Assembly: GCA_021904315.1 (NCBI GenBank)
Contig: CM038916.1
Coordinates: 13,295,065-13,359,064, forward strand
DNA: 64,000 nucleotides
Direction of reading: 5' to 3'
Source of the DNA: Sphagnum magellanicum
Lineage: Eukaryota; Streptophyta; Sphagnopsida; Sphagnales; Sphagnaceae
The notes below the pieces were generated by a model. The model saw nothing but the letters and a program-made list of their open reading frames with translations. It ran no database searches and was not told where the DNA came from. The translations under genes and the position numbers were made by a program. Of this stretch, positions 21,016 to 34,389 are shown one piece after another; positions within the stretch are counted from its first letter, which is position 1; every line of letters starts with the position of its first letter.

Positions 21016-24000
21016 GTCTCCATGTGGAACATCCATGGGGGGATAAACACGAAGCTAAGTACTAGTTCACATATACAAAGACTGTTTGATGACTCAGATG
21101 TTGTTGCACTGACTAAAACACACTTGTTCCCTGATGAAACACCACTGCATATGCCTGGTTTTCAGTGTTTACACAATCCACGCCCTGTATTTGACATGAG
21201 TTCAGTCAGAGCAAGAGTGAAGCATAGTGGTGGTGTCGCAGTATTTGTGAATGACTCATGGTCAGATTGTGTATCCTTATGGAAACATAGCACAAATGGC
21301 ACCAGGTTGTGGCTGCAGTTCTAACGCTCGGGGGTTGCATTGTTGTTTTTGGCTGTAGTGTATGCTCCACCCAAAGGGTCCCCATATGCTGATGAAGGCT
21401 TGTTTGATAACATTGCTACAGAGGTCGGCATGATTCAGGATCTTGGGGGAGTATTTTACTGACTGGTGATTTCAATGCAAGGACCAGTGCAGCTAACGAC
21501 TATGTTGATTGTCATTACTTTGCCGACCACATACCTGACACGTTGCCATTAGGGAATGACTTCCCGGAGGTTTTGCCTGAACGACATAACTTGGACAAGG
21601 GGGGGTTGAAAGGCCGGCACAATGAGTTTTTAGACCTTTGCCGCTCCTCGAGATTGCTCATTCTCAATGGCAGGATCGCAGGTGATTAATCAAGGGAGTG
21701 CACTTGCTTTGCCAATGGCAGCTCCAGCCTTGTGGATTATATGGTCGCATCACCTGCTCTGTTTGATTGTGCCACATCACTTGTTGTACATAAATGCCCT
21801 CTATTTTGCGAAAAAGGGTGGGATTCTGACCACATGCCACTTTCACTCAACTTGCAGTTACTTTGGCAACATGTGGCATCAGCAACTTCAAAATCATGTG
21901 CAGACATATGTCGTTTCAAACATGATGCTAACAAATGCACACAATATTATCAACACCTGCAGCAACAGATTGCCCAATGCACAGCACAGATGAGTGACAC
22001 AGACAATGCTGACATGGCCATGCAGTTGTTGCATGACTACATTTGTAACGTCGCTACAGTTGTGCATGGCTGCCCTGCGGCATGCACCCGTACAACACAA
22101 CATCGTCATCAACCATGGTTTGATACTGAATGTCGCAACAAGCACAAGGAAGTATCTGCATATGCAAAGCTTCATCCTAACAACCATCTAGCACGCGAAC
22201 GGAAGAAGCAACTTAAACAGCTATTGCGTCGTAAGAAACGCACGTATAAAAAGCTGCAAGGTCGACAGTTGTGTGCACTAGCAAAGACAAATCTAGCCAG
22301 CTTTTGCAGGCAGTACTCCAAGAGCAAGGAGCGATCTGTGGCTATCAGCAAAACATACTTGGTTGTTGGCTTCCAGAAGTTGCTGGAAGGACAATGCCTT
22401 AGTAATATAGTTGGGGGACAGGGTAGCTTTACAGATTAGGTGGTTTCGAGCTTATCACACCCTTTTGCAAGTGATGATTGTAGCACACTAAATTGTGACA
22501 TAACCTTAGATGAGATTGCGCAAGTGATGAGGAGACTCAAACGTAACAAGTCTGTTGGCTTAGATGGCATCAAAGCAGAGTTTCTGCTAGATGTTGGCGA
22601 TATGTTGCATGTACCACTGCAGATTGTGTTCAACAAGTTGTTGCAACAAGGTTATTCAGCAAGCTTGTCTACTGGAGTCATTCATGCATTGCACAAAGGT
22701 GGTGATGCCTTGCAATTTGAGAACTATAGTGGAATCACAGTGGGTCCTGTATTAGCTAAGGTGTTTGCCATGATTCTAGAGGCACGGTTGAGCAACTGGG
22801 CAGAAGAGAGGGGCCTACGTGCCAGGGGACGGGCTGGTTTTAAGAAAGATTTCCGCACCACGGATAACCTGTACATTTTGCGAACGCTCATTGAACAAAG
22901 CACTCACAAACGCAAAAAGGTGTATTGTTGTTTTGTGGACTTTCGCAAAGCTTTTGATACAGTGCCTCGTGATTTGCTATGGCAAGAGTTGGCTGAGATG
23001 GGAATTGTGGGTCGCTTCATGCAGTGTCTATAGAGCATGTATAGTCAAGACAGTGTCAAAGTTATGCATCCAATAGAAGGGCTATCAGCCCGGTTCTCAT
23101 CTGGCATTGGGGTCAAACAAGGCTGTCCACTGAGCCCATTGCTTTTTGGACTCTACCTTGATGGACTTGAGAAGCATCTAGATGCACTTGATGGCGATAG
23201 TTCGCCATAGCTGGCAGACATAATAGTCAAATTACTGTTGTATGCAGATGATTTGGCATTGATGTCAGAGACCCCACAAGGGTTGCAAAAACAAATAGAT
23301 GCTCTGTCTGAGTTCTGTGTTGAACGACAATTGGTCATCAATGTGAGCAAGACCAAGGTGGTGGTGTTTGAGAAATGCCGTAGTGCAGGGCCATGGTTCA
23401 CATACAGAGGGACAACCATTGAGCGGGTTCAATCATTCAGATACCTGGGCTTAGAGTTACATAGTATAAGAGGCATGGCAGTAGGCATAGACAACCTGAC
23501 TGCTGCTGGGAAGAAGGCACTGTTTGCATTACGTCGCAGATGCAATGATCTGAGCATAACAGATCCGGAAGTAATGTGCTAGTTGTTCGACTCACTGGTA
23601 CGCCCAGTATTGAGCTATGCATGCGAGGTGTGGACAAGTTGTACATGGGCGAAAGGGTTGCAACAAGCAGAACAAGTACATAGAATGTTCCTAAGAGGAA
23701 TATTAGGGGTCAATAAAACAACAAACACTTTTGCTGTGTTGGGGGAGTTTGGAAGGTATCCATTGGAGTATTTCTGGTGGCAACAAACTCTCAAGTATTA
23801 TGATAGACTACGGGAGTCCACACCAGATCGTCTGTTGTACTGTGCCTACCAGACCCAGCTCCAGATGCTCAATGTGCTCAATGATAACCAACAATGTTGG
23901 CTTCGGTACGTGCAGTTGTGGCTTGACGACCAAGGGGTTGGGGTTCTATATACTAATGTCATGTGTGCTGTAGCAAGTGCACAGGCTTCTTATTTAAAAT

Positions 24001-24344
24001 CCATTTATGGTGAACATGCCAGAGCCAGAATTAGCAGATTACGTACATACCAGTTGATGAACACGAGCTGTACAATAGAATCTGGGTACTCATATGCACA
24101 TCAGAGTTATTTGCAAGCGATCACAAATGTTCAGTTCAGGCAATCTTTGTCAAGGTTCAGATGTTCAAACCATCGTTTGGAAGTAGAGTGTGGTAGGCAT
24201 GCAAAGCCTGAGAGTGTACCGAGGAGAGATAGGGTTTGTCGCCTATGTCCCCTAGGAGCTGTTGAGGATGAAGACCACCTGTTGTTAGTGTGCCCAGCTC
24301 ACCATGAAATTCGGTGCAAGTTTGGTCAACAGCTAGGGAACTAG
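21016..24344 (+). pseudogene. LINE ORF2: endonuclease and reverse transcriptase
   Basis: Endonuclease: WNIHGGINTK near 21024, LTGDFNART near 21460, and DSDHMPLSL near 21826. Reverse transcriptase from about 22440: SVGLDGIKAEF, FVDFRKAFDTVPRDLLW, GVKQGCPLSPLLFGLYLDGL and LLYADDLALMSE. The end has CRLCPLGAVEDEDHLLLVCP (24236-24300), a C-x2-C...C motif. It is broken by frameshifts near 21324 and 21690 and by in-frame TAG at 22437, 23031, 23208 and 23580, each of which could derive from CAG. The clade is uncertain: I cannot separate L1-, CR1- or algal-type lineages by eye. Confidence 0.85.
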
Positions 24345-24515
24345 TTGACACCGTGCAACTTACTGCCTGAATTGATGCATTCGGCTAATCAGAAAGCGGT
24401 AGCTTTGTACTTAGTTTCTTGCCTAGACGACAGGAGTGTTTTGCTCAAACCAACTAGATAATTGTCGTCAAATGGATCTCTCTGGTCCGGGTATTGACGT
24501 TAAATTAAAAGAAAA

Positions 24516-25170
24516 GAAAGAAAAGAAGATAATGTTTGTTTTGGGTGGCAAATTTTCTCCATTTTCCTACAAAACGAGTCTCAAGCAATAACAACATGGT
24601 CAAATGAACTTTTTGGAAAATTTCCCAGAAAATCGACATATTTTGAGGAGGAAAGTTATGAATTGCATTGCAGAGATTTTTGGATGACTTGGGCAGATTT
24701 CTAGCTTTTTTTTTTTTTGCTTCTTTTTCTTTTGAAATCGCCGTATTTAGCTAATAGGTTCTAGTGGTCTGCCAAGTAATATAATTGATTTCCTAGATTT
24801 TCTACTTCTGTATCTGTATTTTAGCCAGATCTGGCTAAATCCTCTTGTGCTGATGGCCACTTTTGGAGAAACATGAGAATTTTTAAAATTTTTTTTACTA
24901 ATTAATTAATTAATAAAATAAAATAAAACAAAATAAAAACAGGTTCAGGAATTGAATTGAACACAAAATAAGAAGGAAATTTGGTTACAAAAAAAGGGAC
25001 CAGTAGATTCTGCACTTACTTAGTATGTTTGAATTCCTTGGAAACTGTTTTTTTGGCCCTTTCTTTTTGGGGACTCTTTCAGATCTCTGGACGTGTCAAT
25101 CGGTCACGCCAATTTGGAAGCCAAAAATGTCCCAAATAACCCTAAACCCTAAAAAACCCCACCACCAAAA
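24516..25170. other. spacer upstream of the first ATL gene
   Basis: AT-rich with an attaattaattaataaaata run near 24898-24938. No gene seen. Confidence 0.4.
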
Positions 25171-25212
25171 ACAGCTGACTGCTTGTTGCCTGCCATCGGA
25201 GCTCTCTCGCGC

Positions 25213-25236
25213 GCTCTCTCTCTCTCTCTCTTTCTC
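25213..25236. repeat. CT microsatellite
   Basis: A ctctctctctct run in a GC-rich block (25180-25460). CT-rich tracts are common near plant transcription starts, so this may be the promoter or leader of the ATL gene at 25972; that is inference. Confidence 0.6.
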
Positions 25237-25362
25237 CCTTTCCACGGCTGTTCTTTATCCATTCCCGGGTTTGTCGATTCAATCGGAGCGATCCCGCCCG
25301 GCCTCCCAGGGATCTGCTCCATTTTCCCCAACGGATCGATCTTCAAAGAGATCGCGGAGTTT

Positions 25363-25464
25363 ATGGATCGCCCAGTTCTAGCCCAGCTACATCTCTCCGC
25401 TGCGCTCCTCGTCGTCGTCGTCGTCGTAGCGCCGAAGCTGATAATGTCATGTGGTGGATCATGA
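25363..25464 (+). CDS. small ORF, 33 residues, hydrophobic
   Basis: ATG 25363-25365 to TGA 25462-25464 encodes a peptide with a hydrophobic centre (LSAALLVVVVVVAPKL) like a signal peptide or membrane segment. It lies in the GC-rich block 500 bp upstream of the ATL start, in the same direction. It may be an upstream ORF in the ATL leader, the first exon of something I cannot trace, or chance: the Val run comes from a cgt repeat. Confidence 0.25.
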   Translation: MDRPVLAQLHLSAALLVVVVVVAPKLIMSCGGS

Positions 25465-25971
25465 TCCGGCTGTGCACTGTGTGTGTTGTATGTGCGTCAC
25501 AGTATGTGTTCTAATTTTCGTAAATTAAAAAATAAAATCGATCAATCTTATTCCAGTGATCAGTGCTTTACAGATCTGCATGAGATTGGAAAAAAGGTTT
25601 TTCTTCCCTGAATCACTTAGTTGTGATGGAATTTTACGCATGTCAATTTGGTGCTTGTTGTTACAAGCGACCGCAGGAAAGAATACAAGTTGTCGCATTT
25701 CGCATGCATGCACGTAGTAGCTAGATCGATGGTCATGGATACAAGACTGGATGCAGATTTGCGTGAAGCTGCAGCAGCTTGAGCAGTGAATAAATCTTAC
25801 AACGGATTTGATATGAATTCAACAACGCATGAATGCGGCGTGAATCGAGTGGTGTGCTGTTTTGTCCAATTGACGAAGTCAGCTGAAATGTAGAGTTCTT
25901 CTACCACGGAAGCAAGAAAAAAGCTTTAAAATCGCAAGAAAAGCTTTATCGGATCATCGAGTAATTCGAAG

Positions 25972-28006
25972 ATGATTTTCAAGCATTTGGATAATAGTAA
26001 TCCGTTATACTCGAGCAACAGCAACAGCAGCTACTCTGCAAGCTCTAATCCCCCTGCAGCTGCAACTGTGAGCAGCAACAATGAAATCTCCAAGCTAAAT
26101 GCATTCAGCCCGGCAGTGCTGGCAGTGATAGGAGTGTTGGGAGGAGCTTTTCTCATTATCACTTACTACCGAATCTTCTCCAAGTATTGCAATCGCAGCG
26201 TACTGCCGTGGTGGGGCTCCAGACTCGCAGCAGCAGCAGCAGCTCCACATCCATCTGCAACGCTTGTGAGTGCAGTATATCTAAGACCGATTCTAACCTG
26301 CATCTCCGTCCAGGGTTTCGGCCCTCTTGCATCATCTTGACCAAGATCTGATGTTGTGCGAAGTTGGGAAGATTCGGGGGCCGCTTCGGCGCACTCTGCA
26401 TCGTGGGCTTCAAATTTGTTTCTCCTGTGCTTGATTCTCATGAGTGGGTCGCCGGGCCGGGGTTTTGTGCAGGTGATGATGGAGGATCAGATGTGGTCTC
26501 CGAATGCGATGGGGTTGGAGGAAGCGTTGATCGGACGCATACCCACCTGCACCTTCGGCGCTGAGCTCCAGCAGCAGCCTCAGCAGCTGGGCCTGATGAA
26601 TACACAAGGCTGTACAAACATGGGCTGCTCCGTGTGCTTGAGTGAGTACCAAGAGGGTGACACCTTGCGCATTCTTCCCAAATGCAATCACTCTTTCCAT
26701 CTATTGTGCATCGACACTTGGTTGCACTCGCATTCCACCTGCCCTCTCTGTCGTGTGAATATCGGACTAGCAGCAGCCTTGCCAGCAGCTTCCGCACTCA
26801 CCTTGCTGCAACCCATGACCTTGCAGCAGCAGCAGCCGGATCACGTGACCAGTGCAGCAGCAGCAGGTCCTAGGACGTCGTCTGAGCTCTCCTCAGATCA
26901 TGTAGAGGATGCTGCAGCTGCAGCTGGTACTCATGCTCTCGCCGGCGGGACCAGCTCAAACTGCATCAATCAGGAGATTCAGAGACTGCAGGAGCAGTTG
27001 TTGCAGGAGCTGTTGCAGGATCATCAGCAGATCCTAAACAGCTGCTGCTGCATTAGCGTCACTGACACATTCAGTCTAAATTCTGATCATCTGCAATCAA
27101 GCTTCCGATCTGCAAGCTCTTTTGTGACTGGTAAGACTCACAGTCTCATGATCGGTTCATCATCTGTAGACCTGATCTAGAATATGTGCTTGATCACGAA
27201 AGACAAATCCAGTAACAAGAGGATGATGTTCACAGGAAATTTTCAGCTGCAGTGATCCTCCCCGATTGAGCTCCACTAGGGCTCTATGTTTGGTTCTAGC
27301 ATTGAAGATCATCATGTCGCCTTTTGCAGCACAGGATGCTGCAGACTCGTCCCAAGAAGATGACGATCTTGATCAGTGCAGCAGCCAAGGAACAGAAAAA
27401 TTCTTGCCTGATCAGATCACAACAGGATCTGTTTCTGCTCATGCTGCTGTAGCTCAGAAGATCCGTTCAGGAGGAGCGATCAGCTGCTGTGTGGCAGACA
27501 CCAGCTCGCATCATCACAAGTGGAAGCAAACTGTGCTGCAACCTTCAGGGGATGCCAGCATTAATGTTAACATCCTGTTGCAGCAGGAGAATCTGCATCA
27601 TGCAGAAGATCAGGAGCAATTCGACCAGCAGCAGGGGCAGTACCACCAACACTCTACTCCGACATCTCCTCCACTTGCAACAGCTTCTCCACATTTGGCA
27701 GCTGCAACATGGCCACTGAAATCTAGGGTTTCAAGAACAGATCAAGCAGCAGGCAGCAGTAATTATAGTAGTCGCAGGAACAACAACAACAACAACAATT
27801 TGATGATGTTCATGATGATGTCCAAAATGCTGCAAGGGAAGACTTCTGCAGACACAATTAGCAATCCTGTTCTCAATTCCTTCCAAGTCTGTACCACATC
27901 TGCAAGCTCCAGCTCTGAGCTTCATCATCATGTGCAGCATCATCATCCCATGAGCCATGATATTGCATCTGAGCCTGTCTTTGAGCTCTTTGAATGTTTT
28001 GTGTAA
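25972..28006 (+). CDS. ATL-type RING-H2 E3 ubiquitin ligase, three exons
   Basis: Exons 25972-26265, 26473-27130 and 27330-28006 join in phase (0, then 1+2) to give 542 residues. A membrane segment lies at about 46-66, a GLD-type motif at 112-126 ([15 protein letters not shown]) and a RING-H2 finger at about 150-191: C-x2-C, then [13 protein letters not shown] and CPLC. The rest is a long tail rich in Gln, Ala, His and Asn (NNNNNNN near the end). This TM-GLD-RING order defines the plant ATL family, membrane-anchored ligases that transfer ubiquitin from E2. Most ATL genes have no intron and are shorter, so two introns and a 350-residue tail are unusual. If the second intron is retained, the protein stops at 27178-27180 (333 residues). 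AATAAA occurs just after the stop. Confidence 0.85.
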
Positions 28007-28325
28007 ATAAATTTTACTTTTTTTGGTGTCTTGATCTGCTAAGGAGGATAAAGACATGTACATGATTGATGAATGAATACCAGAGTCTGCAATCAAGCTA
28101 CACAGGTTGGACTGATGGACCAGTCTCTTCAAGCAAACAAGGGTTGAGGCACTCGATCCATCGAAAACCCATTGAAAAGCTCTCTTCCAATGCTACCTTG
28201 CTGGGATGATTGTTGACACCCAGTGAAGTCCATAGCTGTACCAGAGGATTGACACTTGATACTCACTCAGTATATTGGGTGGTGACGGCATGTTGAGTTT
28301 GTTGCTCACAAAGTTGGGAAGCAGC

Positions 28326-28936
28326 AGGAACAACAACAACCAGCAATTCCAAGGGAGGTGTGACTCATGAAGCAATCTGTGGCTAGTTGGTTTCATTCAC
28401 AAAGTGCAGCAGCCTGGATGCAGAGTTTCTTCTTCTTCTTCTTCCTTCATCAATTTCAAAGGGTTTCTGAATGAAGTGAGTTTCTTAGAGCAGAAAATTT
28501 CAGGTTTAGGGTTCCCTGCGAGTTCTGATTTCAAGCAGCAGCAACAACAACAACCAATTCCAAGTGTTTCTGAACGAGGTGAATTTCTTTAGAGAAATAT
28601 TTCAGGTTTAGCGTTCCCTGCGAGTTCTGATTTGAAGCAGCAGCAGCAACAACAACAACCAATTCCAAGGGCTTCTAAATGAGTTGGATTTCATACAGTG
28701 GAACATTTCATGTTTAGGGTTTAAGGGTTCATTGCAACTTGTGATTTGAAGAAGCAGCAATCACAACAACAACCAATTCCAAGGGTGGTGGCTCATGAAG
28801 CTAAGCAATCTGTGTGGCTTGTTGCATTCACAAAGTGTCTAGCAGGGAGGCATCTGAGCTTCTTCTTCTTCTTCTTCTTCCTTCATCAGTTTCAAGGGTT
28901 TCTGAGCAACATGAATTCATTACAGTCAAAAATTTA
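28326..28936. repeat. 3-4 related ~125-220-bp blocks downstream of ATL
   Basis: Blocks contain (caacaa)n ccaattccaag, then ttctgaatgaagtgag, ttcaggtttagggttccctg and cgagttctgattt. The first and last also share catgaagcaatctgtg, cattcacaaagtg and (ttc)n. The last block ends in ggtttagggtttagggtttg (28935-28956), three plant-telomere-like units. Not coding. Confidence 0.75.
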
Positions 28937-29989
28937 AGGTTTAGGGTTTAGGGTTTGTCCATCTTAAACTGTGTTTGTTTATTCATGAAGTTGGAATCCT
29001 GTAAATTTGGAGTCTTTGTTGGAGTCTTTTTTTTCTTTGTTATTTAGAGAATCTGATTATAAACACATAACACTTGTTGAATATTAATTTAAAATAGTTC
29101 TATAAACTTGAATGTGCTTTTTTTTTTTATACTCAAAACCCTTCAACAAACAACTTCGTAATTTTTGTAATTTTTAATTTATTTCATAAGAAGGTCCAAA
29201 GGTGTTGAAACATTCAAAAATTCTTTTATTTTGAATAGGATTAGATTTGGATTTTTGTATGGAATTTTTTTGTAAAAAACATCTTTAATGATTAAAATAG
29301 TTCAAAAATTGTGACCATGGTTAGAAGCAAAGTTGTACATTTTTTATTATAAGGCAATGCTTGATATAAAATTTTCAAATGTTTATCATAGTTTGGGTCA
29401 CATTTGATTTTAACATTGATAAATCCAATTCAAAAAATTAATTGAATGATTGTCAAATTTGATATTATGAAAAAATATAAGTATACATGAAGTCCATGTA
29501 TCAAATGGAATCCTTACAAAGACAAAAAGTTGACATTTACACCTTGAAACTCCTCAATCATTTTGGGCAAGTCATAAATGACACCAATTGCAAACAACAT
29601 TATATGACATTGTCAATTCATTCATCATTCTCATGCGGATTGGGATGACATTTCAATTTGTGACTAGAGTGATTGATTAATTTGATGGTTAATGTAAACA
29701 TGCACATCTAATTATATTATGCAAGTAAAAAATATGTAAATATATAGCCCACTGAAGCTAAGCAAGCCTAACTTTCTAAGCACGTGAAATATAAGTTGCA
29801 AGTATATGGATTGAACCTCTCCACCCTTTGTTGAAAGACCAAGTCTTCAACCAATGCACAACACTTTTCATAAAATAATATTTTTCTTAACTTATTATTA
29901 TGAACATGTTTATTTCATATCCCTTAAACACTACTTACATAGATAGGTAACAAAAATGAGTAATAAGTAGGTAGGTTGTAAATAAATAA

Positions 29990-30200
29990 ATAATTAATGT
30001 TTTCATACACCTACCTAATTACCTACCAACCTATGTATTATCTAATCTCAACTAATCAACATACCTATGTATATGTATCTACTTATATATTTATCTACTT
30101 ATTTATCTACCTATTTATCTTTTTTTTCTTATTATTTACATACATATCTACCTACATATTTACATATTGTTGACCTATTTAACCATGTATTTATTATCAA
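29990..30200. repeat. ACCT/ATCT-rich degenerate simple repeat
   Basis: Words such as cctacctaattacctacc and tatctacttatttatctacc repeat loosely, as in the block at 7590-8190. Confidence 0.65.
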
Positions 30201-32750
30201 CCCTAAACCTTTCAACTAAGCCTACCCAAGGGCTACCTAAAGGCCACATAACCTATGTAAAAACTACCTAAGGTTTGCCCACCAAGGGGTTACTTAAAAA
30301 ATACTTAAGGCCTACCTTGACCTATAATGTTACAATTGGACAATACCAATCTAATTATTACCTAATATTTAAAGTCTATTATTAGTCCCACCTTACCTAT
30401 TAGCAACCTACATTCTAGTTATATTCTACTTGTACCTATTACCAACAACCTCCTTGTTAGGTTGCAACTTCGATTTATAGTTGCAACACACGGTGAATAA
30501 GACACCAATACTTGGTCTAAAAAATTCTCATATGTAATTGTAAACACATATTACAAGCTTCAAAAACAATTAAGCTATCATTTTTTATTGGGTTTTGTTA
30601 AACGTATTTAACAATAATTAATTTTTCATCTTGCTTTCATTCACTTTGTACCACATGCACAAAACCTAGTCACATCTACAAGCATAATGTTCGTTGGTAC
30701 CCTATCTTAGTCACACCTTGCAACTACTTTGGTGGCACGGGGTAGTACTTCAATTTTAGTCACAAATGGCAACAATTAAAAAATAGATGAAAACACATGG
30801 ATTTGAATGGACAAGATTTGGCATAATGAAAAGATAGACACATGAAAAAAGCAATTACTAAATGCTAAGTAATTTGAGTTGCAAAAACTTTCATTTTTTT
30901 GACATGTTTTTATTATTAAAAAATTAAAAGCCTTTTGGCATTAGATCCATGTTTTTTCGGGGAAGCATTGTTGCATTTTTTTAATTTGAAAAATATGATT
31001 TCAACACATGGAAAAGATTTTTGTGAAAATAATGGCCCTAATTCCCTAGATTTCAAAAAAATTTTAAAATATATATCGCCATTTTTTGTATATCAAGTTC
31101 CAAAAAATAGCCAAAATATAAAATAACTTTTTAAAAAAAATTCATGTGTGATGCATAGCCAAATTTGGTTAAATCTTTTTTTGGATGACTGTTAGTTTGG
31201 TTGCATCACAAAATTGAAAAGAAAGGAAAAGGGGAAAACAACTTGCATTAAATATTAGAATTATTTGTTAAGTTGGAAAAGGTTCAAAGTTCAGCTCCTT
31301 TTCGGCTGAAGTATATGACAAGGTTGAAAAGTCACCATGGACCTTCGCGAAAGAGAAAGAAATGTCTTAGGAGGCTTTGGGTTTTGACGGTCTTGGCTCG
31401 GACTTGGGTCCTCTCTCTTTGTTCTTCCTTTCCCCCTTTGCTGAGTGCTTTGTTTAATAAAGCTTGCTAGGGATTCATCATTGTCTAGCTATTTCTTTGC
31501 CTCATTTCCTTATTGGGAATTTGCATTTTGTAATTTTCCCACCTCATGAAGAAGATTGCAGATTTTGTTGATGATTCCTCCTTACACTCTATTAATTTCA
31601 CAATGTTGTCGATTGACTTGTGATTAAAGAAAAAATTACATCCTTTGGATGTTTTGGGTTTTGGACAAGCAAGAGTCTCAAAAACATGATCTGAGATGAT
31701 ATGTGTTTCTTTCACTATGTATAATGTGACTATGAAATTCAGTGTGTATTTTGTGGTGTTTTTTTAAATTCTCGTAATTGCTACTTCTAGCCAAAAAGAT
31801 GGAATTGCTTACCAACCATTTGATTCATCTTGCGTGAGTTGAGGGAGGGAGATGGTGCAACTCTTGGTTGATAGCTCTGTAGGTGATGTGAAGAAATGCT
31901 CAAGAGAACATGAAGAGATGAGAAAAAAAAGGTGAGTGAGACTTGGTTGGAAAAGAAACCAATTTGGGAATTCATCCTTAGTTTCAAGGAGTGATTCTCA
32001 CTTTGGGGGACTTTATGACTAGCTAGACAGTGAGAATGAGTGAGTAGAGTGAGACCCAAAGCAAGGATCATTTTAACTCTAGAGTTTTTTTCTCAATTTT
32101 TTGATATAAAAAATTGTGATTTTTTGCCCCAAAAAATAGCAAAATTAGTCAACTTTACACTAGCGAAAACATATTTCTCCAAAATTGCCCCAAATGTTTT
32201 GTTAAAAAAAGCACACGATTTGTTGAAAAAAAAATTCACAGTCCTCCTCAGGCCACAATGTTCTCCGTAGTCTAGTACTATGCACCCACCTTCTTACCAT
32301 GGTAAATGTCCCCTTGGGGAAGTCCATACATAAAGCAAGCACCTATGGTTGTGGGCCGTTTGGACAGCACTTGGGGTGGAGTGATGAAAGAGTTCAAAGT
32401 TTTTGGAAGTTACCATGAAAACATCCGACGGTGACATCCAAAAATCATGATAGAAGCAATGGTATTTTCTTCATTTTTGTGTGGTTTTCAAAATTTTGAC
32501 AATTTTTCCCCCAAGTTTAGCAAAATTCATTGACTTTTGCACTAAAAAAACACAATTTCCAAAAAAAATTTGTTGCTAGTTGGTGAAACGAAATTTGCCA
32601 AAAAGAAACAATGAATTGGAGGAAGTTGCTTAAGCTCTCACAATGCTCGTGAAAGCCACCCAAGTAACAATAAAAAAACATAATAGCATCATGCTTGTAT
32701 CGAACCAAAGGAAAATGAGGTCGTAACCATCTGGGTAGCCACTCCGAACC

Positions 32751-32778
32751 CACCCCCCCCCCCCCCCTCCCCTCCCCC
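32751..32778. repeat. C homopolymer tract
   Basis: A run of 15 or more C followed by tcccctccccc. The minus strand could form a G-quadruplex, and length errors in assembly are likely here. Confidence 0.7.
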
Positions 32779-33329
32779 ATCAGGAGTACACCATTTGATG
32801 ATGCAAGGTGATGATGAAAAGGCTTTATCCCTGTCCGCTCTTCCAGACGGAGATAAAACCCTTTCTAATTTGCTCATAAACATTACTCGGAATTAGAGAC
32901 AGCATCGAATAAATTGGTGGGTATGAGGGCGGTTCTTGAAGCTACAAAGCCATGGAAAATCTGAGAATTACCCGTCAAAATAACCTCTTGTAAAACTGTC
33001 AGTTATTTCATGAAAACCGCCACGAGATTGAGAAAACATGGGAATTGGAGGTTTTTTTTTGTTTATTCTGAAAATGTTCAAAACACCGAAACCGAAAAGT
33101 TCTTCGATTCCAGGGGGGATTTTTTTCAACCAAACAATACCAAAAAAAATGAAAAATCCGGAATCCAGAGGTTTTTTTAATTTCTAACTTTTGAAAAAGA
33201 TCGAAGCCCGAGGTTATTAAAAAATCAAATCAAATAACCACACAACATGGATAAGACACACCAACACGGTATTCCCCCAAATAAGGGTCCCACACGGAGG
33301 AGGAGGAGGAGCATGGCATGTGACGTTTA

Positions 33330-33405
33330 ATTTCCGGGGCATGCTACTTGTAATTTCCGGGGCATGTGACTTGCATTTTCCGGGGCATGTGACTCGCATT
33401 TGGGG
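33330..33405. repeat. three copies of a ~26-bp unit
   Basis: ttccggggcatg followed by ctacttgtaa, tgacttgcatt or tgactcgcatt, in direct tandem. Confidence 0.75.
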
Positions 33406-34389
33406 TAAGCTCCTACCCATGATGGAGCATTTACATGGTATAAAGAACCACCCGCTGAAATTTCCTTTAAGGATGGAGAGGCAGCACTTTACACCTCCGA
33501 GGTGGAACCGACGCTTAAGGTGCCACCCGCACTCTAACGCCATAAATTCCTCTGCTCCTAAGGTGACATCCGACTATGAATTGAACTGTTGGCAGCCCGT
33601 TCTTTACTATAGTGTAATGATGAAATGACCTCTTCGGCAGGCATTCCATTTTGCAAAACATGCCGGACACTTATCATAAGGGAAATTGCTGTTCATAATT
33701 TTTGCAAAAATGCCCTTGCATAAGAGGCCCATATGGCAATAGGAAATTGTGTTTCGTAATTTTGCAAACTGCCCGTGTGCAAGAGGTCAAATTGTGTTTT
33801 GAAATATCCCCACATACTCGCAAGACGCCGGCCACCCCCCCCCTTCCCCCATGCCATACTAACCTCCGTCAATTATTGCACCCGGTAATGCCTTTCTACA
33901 AGAGCATTGCCTCCCATGAAGGAAGGACATGGAAGCCGTGTTGACATCATCCCATTTCGGAACCTACCCACACAATTGTCTACATACTTCATCCATGTGA
34001 GTTCCAACATGCCTATGGGAAATGCTTGTTTTTCATCCAAATCTCTCTAGTAGTGCTAGTTCAAGGAAATTCTTGCTCTACCGAAAAGCAAAGGCTAGCA
34101 CTAAGATATCACCTAATAGAATGAGAAAGGGGTTGGTGGTATGAAAAACCACCAACCTCTTTAATTATGTTTGGCTAAATCAAGCATAAAATGAAGATTA
34201 TGAACATACATATTTCCCTTCTTTGTATTGAAGATATTTTGGAAAATTATGTATTTATATAAGTCCTAGTAGCCCAAAACTTGAACTTCATTTTCCTTGC
34301 ACCAAGGAACGCACCCTTCATTGCAAAGAAAGAGAGAAGCCTAAAAGTGAGAGGGAAAGAATCAAAACATCAAATGGAAAACCCAACAC

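Larger units (their letters stand above)
18490..24515 (+). mobile_element. degenerate APE-type LINE (non-LTR retrotransposon)
   Basis: Contains in order a GC-rich leader (18500-18900), ORF1 remnants, an AP-type endonuclease, a reverse transcriptase with a YADD box and a C-terminal zinc-knuckle-like motif. It ends in an A/G-rich tail (ttaaaagaaaagaaagaaaa, from 24505). The sequence just left of the leader (18470-18495) is a very similar aaaagaaaag stretch followed by taatg, and the 3' tail is also followed by taatg, so a long target duplication is possible but hard to separate from the tail. ORF1 is split by a solo LTR. The 5' boundary is approximate. Confidence 0.75.

Noticed and set aside
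28935..28956. Chromosome end (telomere)
   Set aside because: Only about three TTTAGGG-like units, inside a local repeat with normal sequence on both sides.
31273..31470. 65-codon frame
   Set aside because: Isolated, no domain, no conserved motif, AT-rich surroundings; likely chance.
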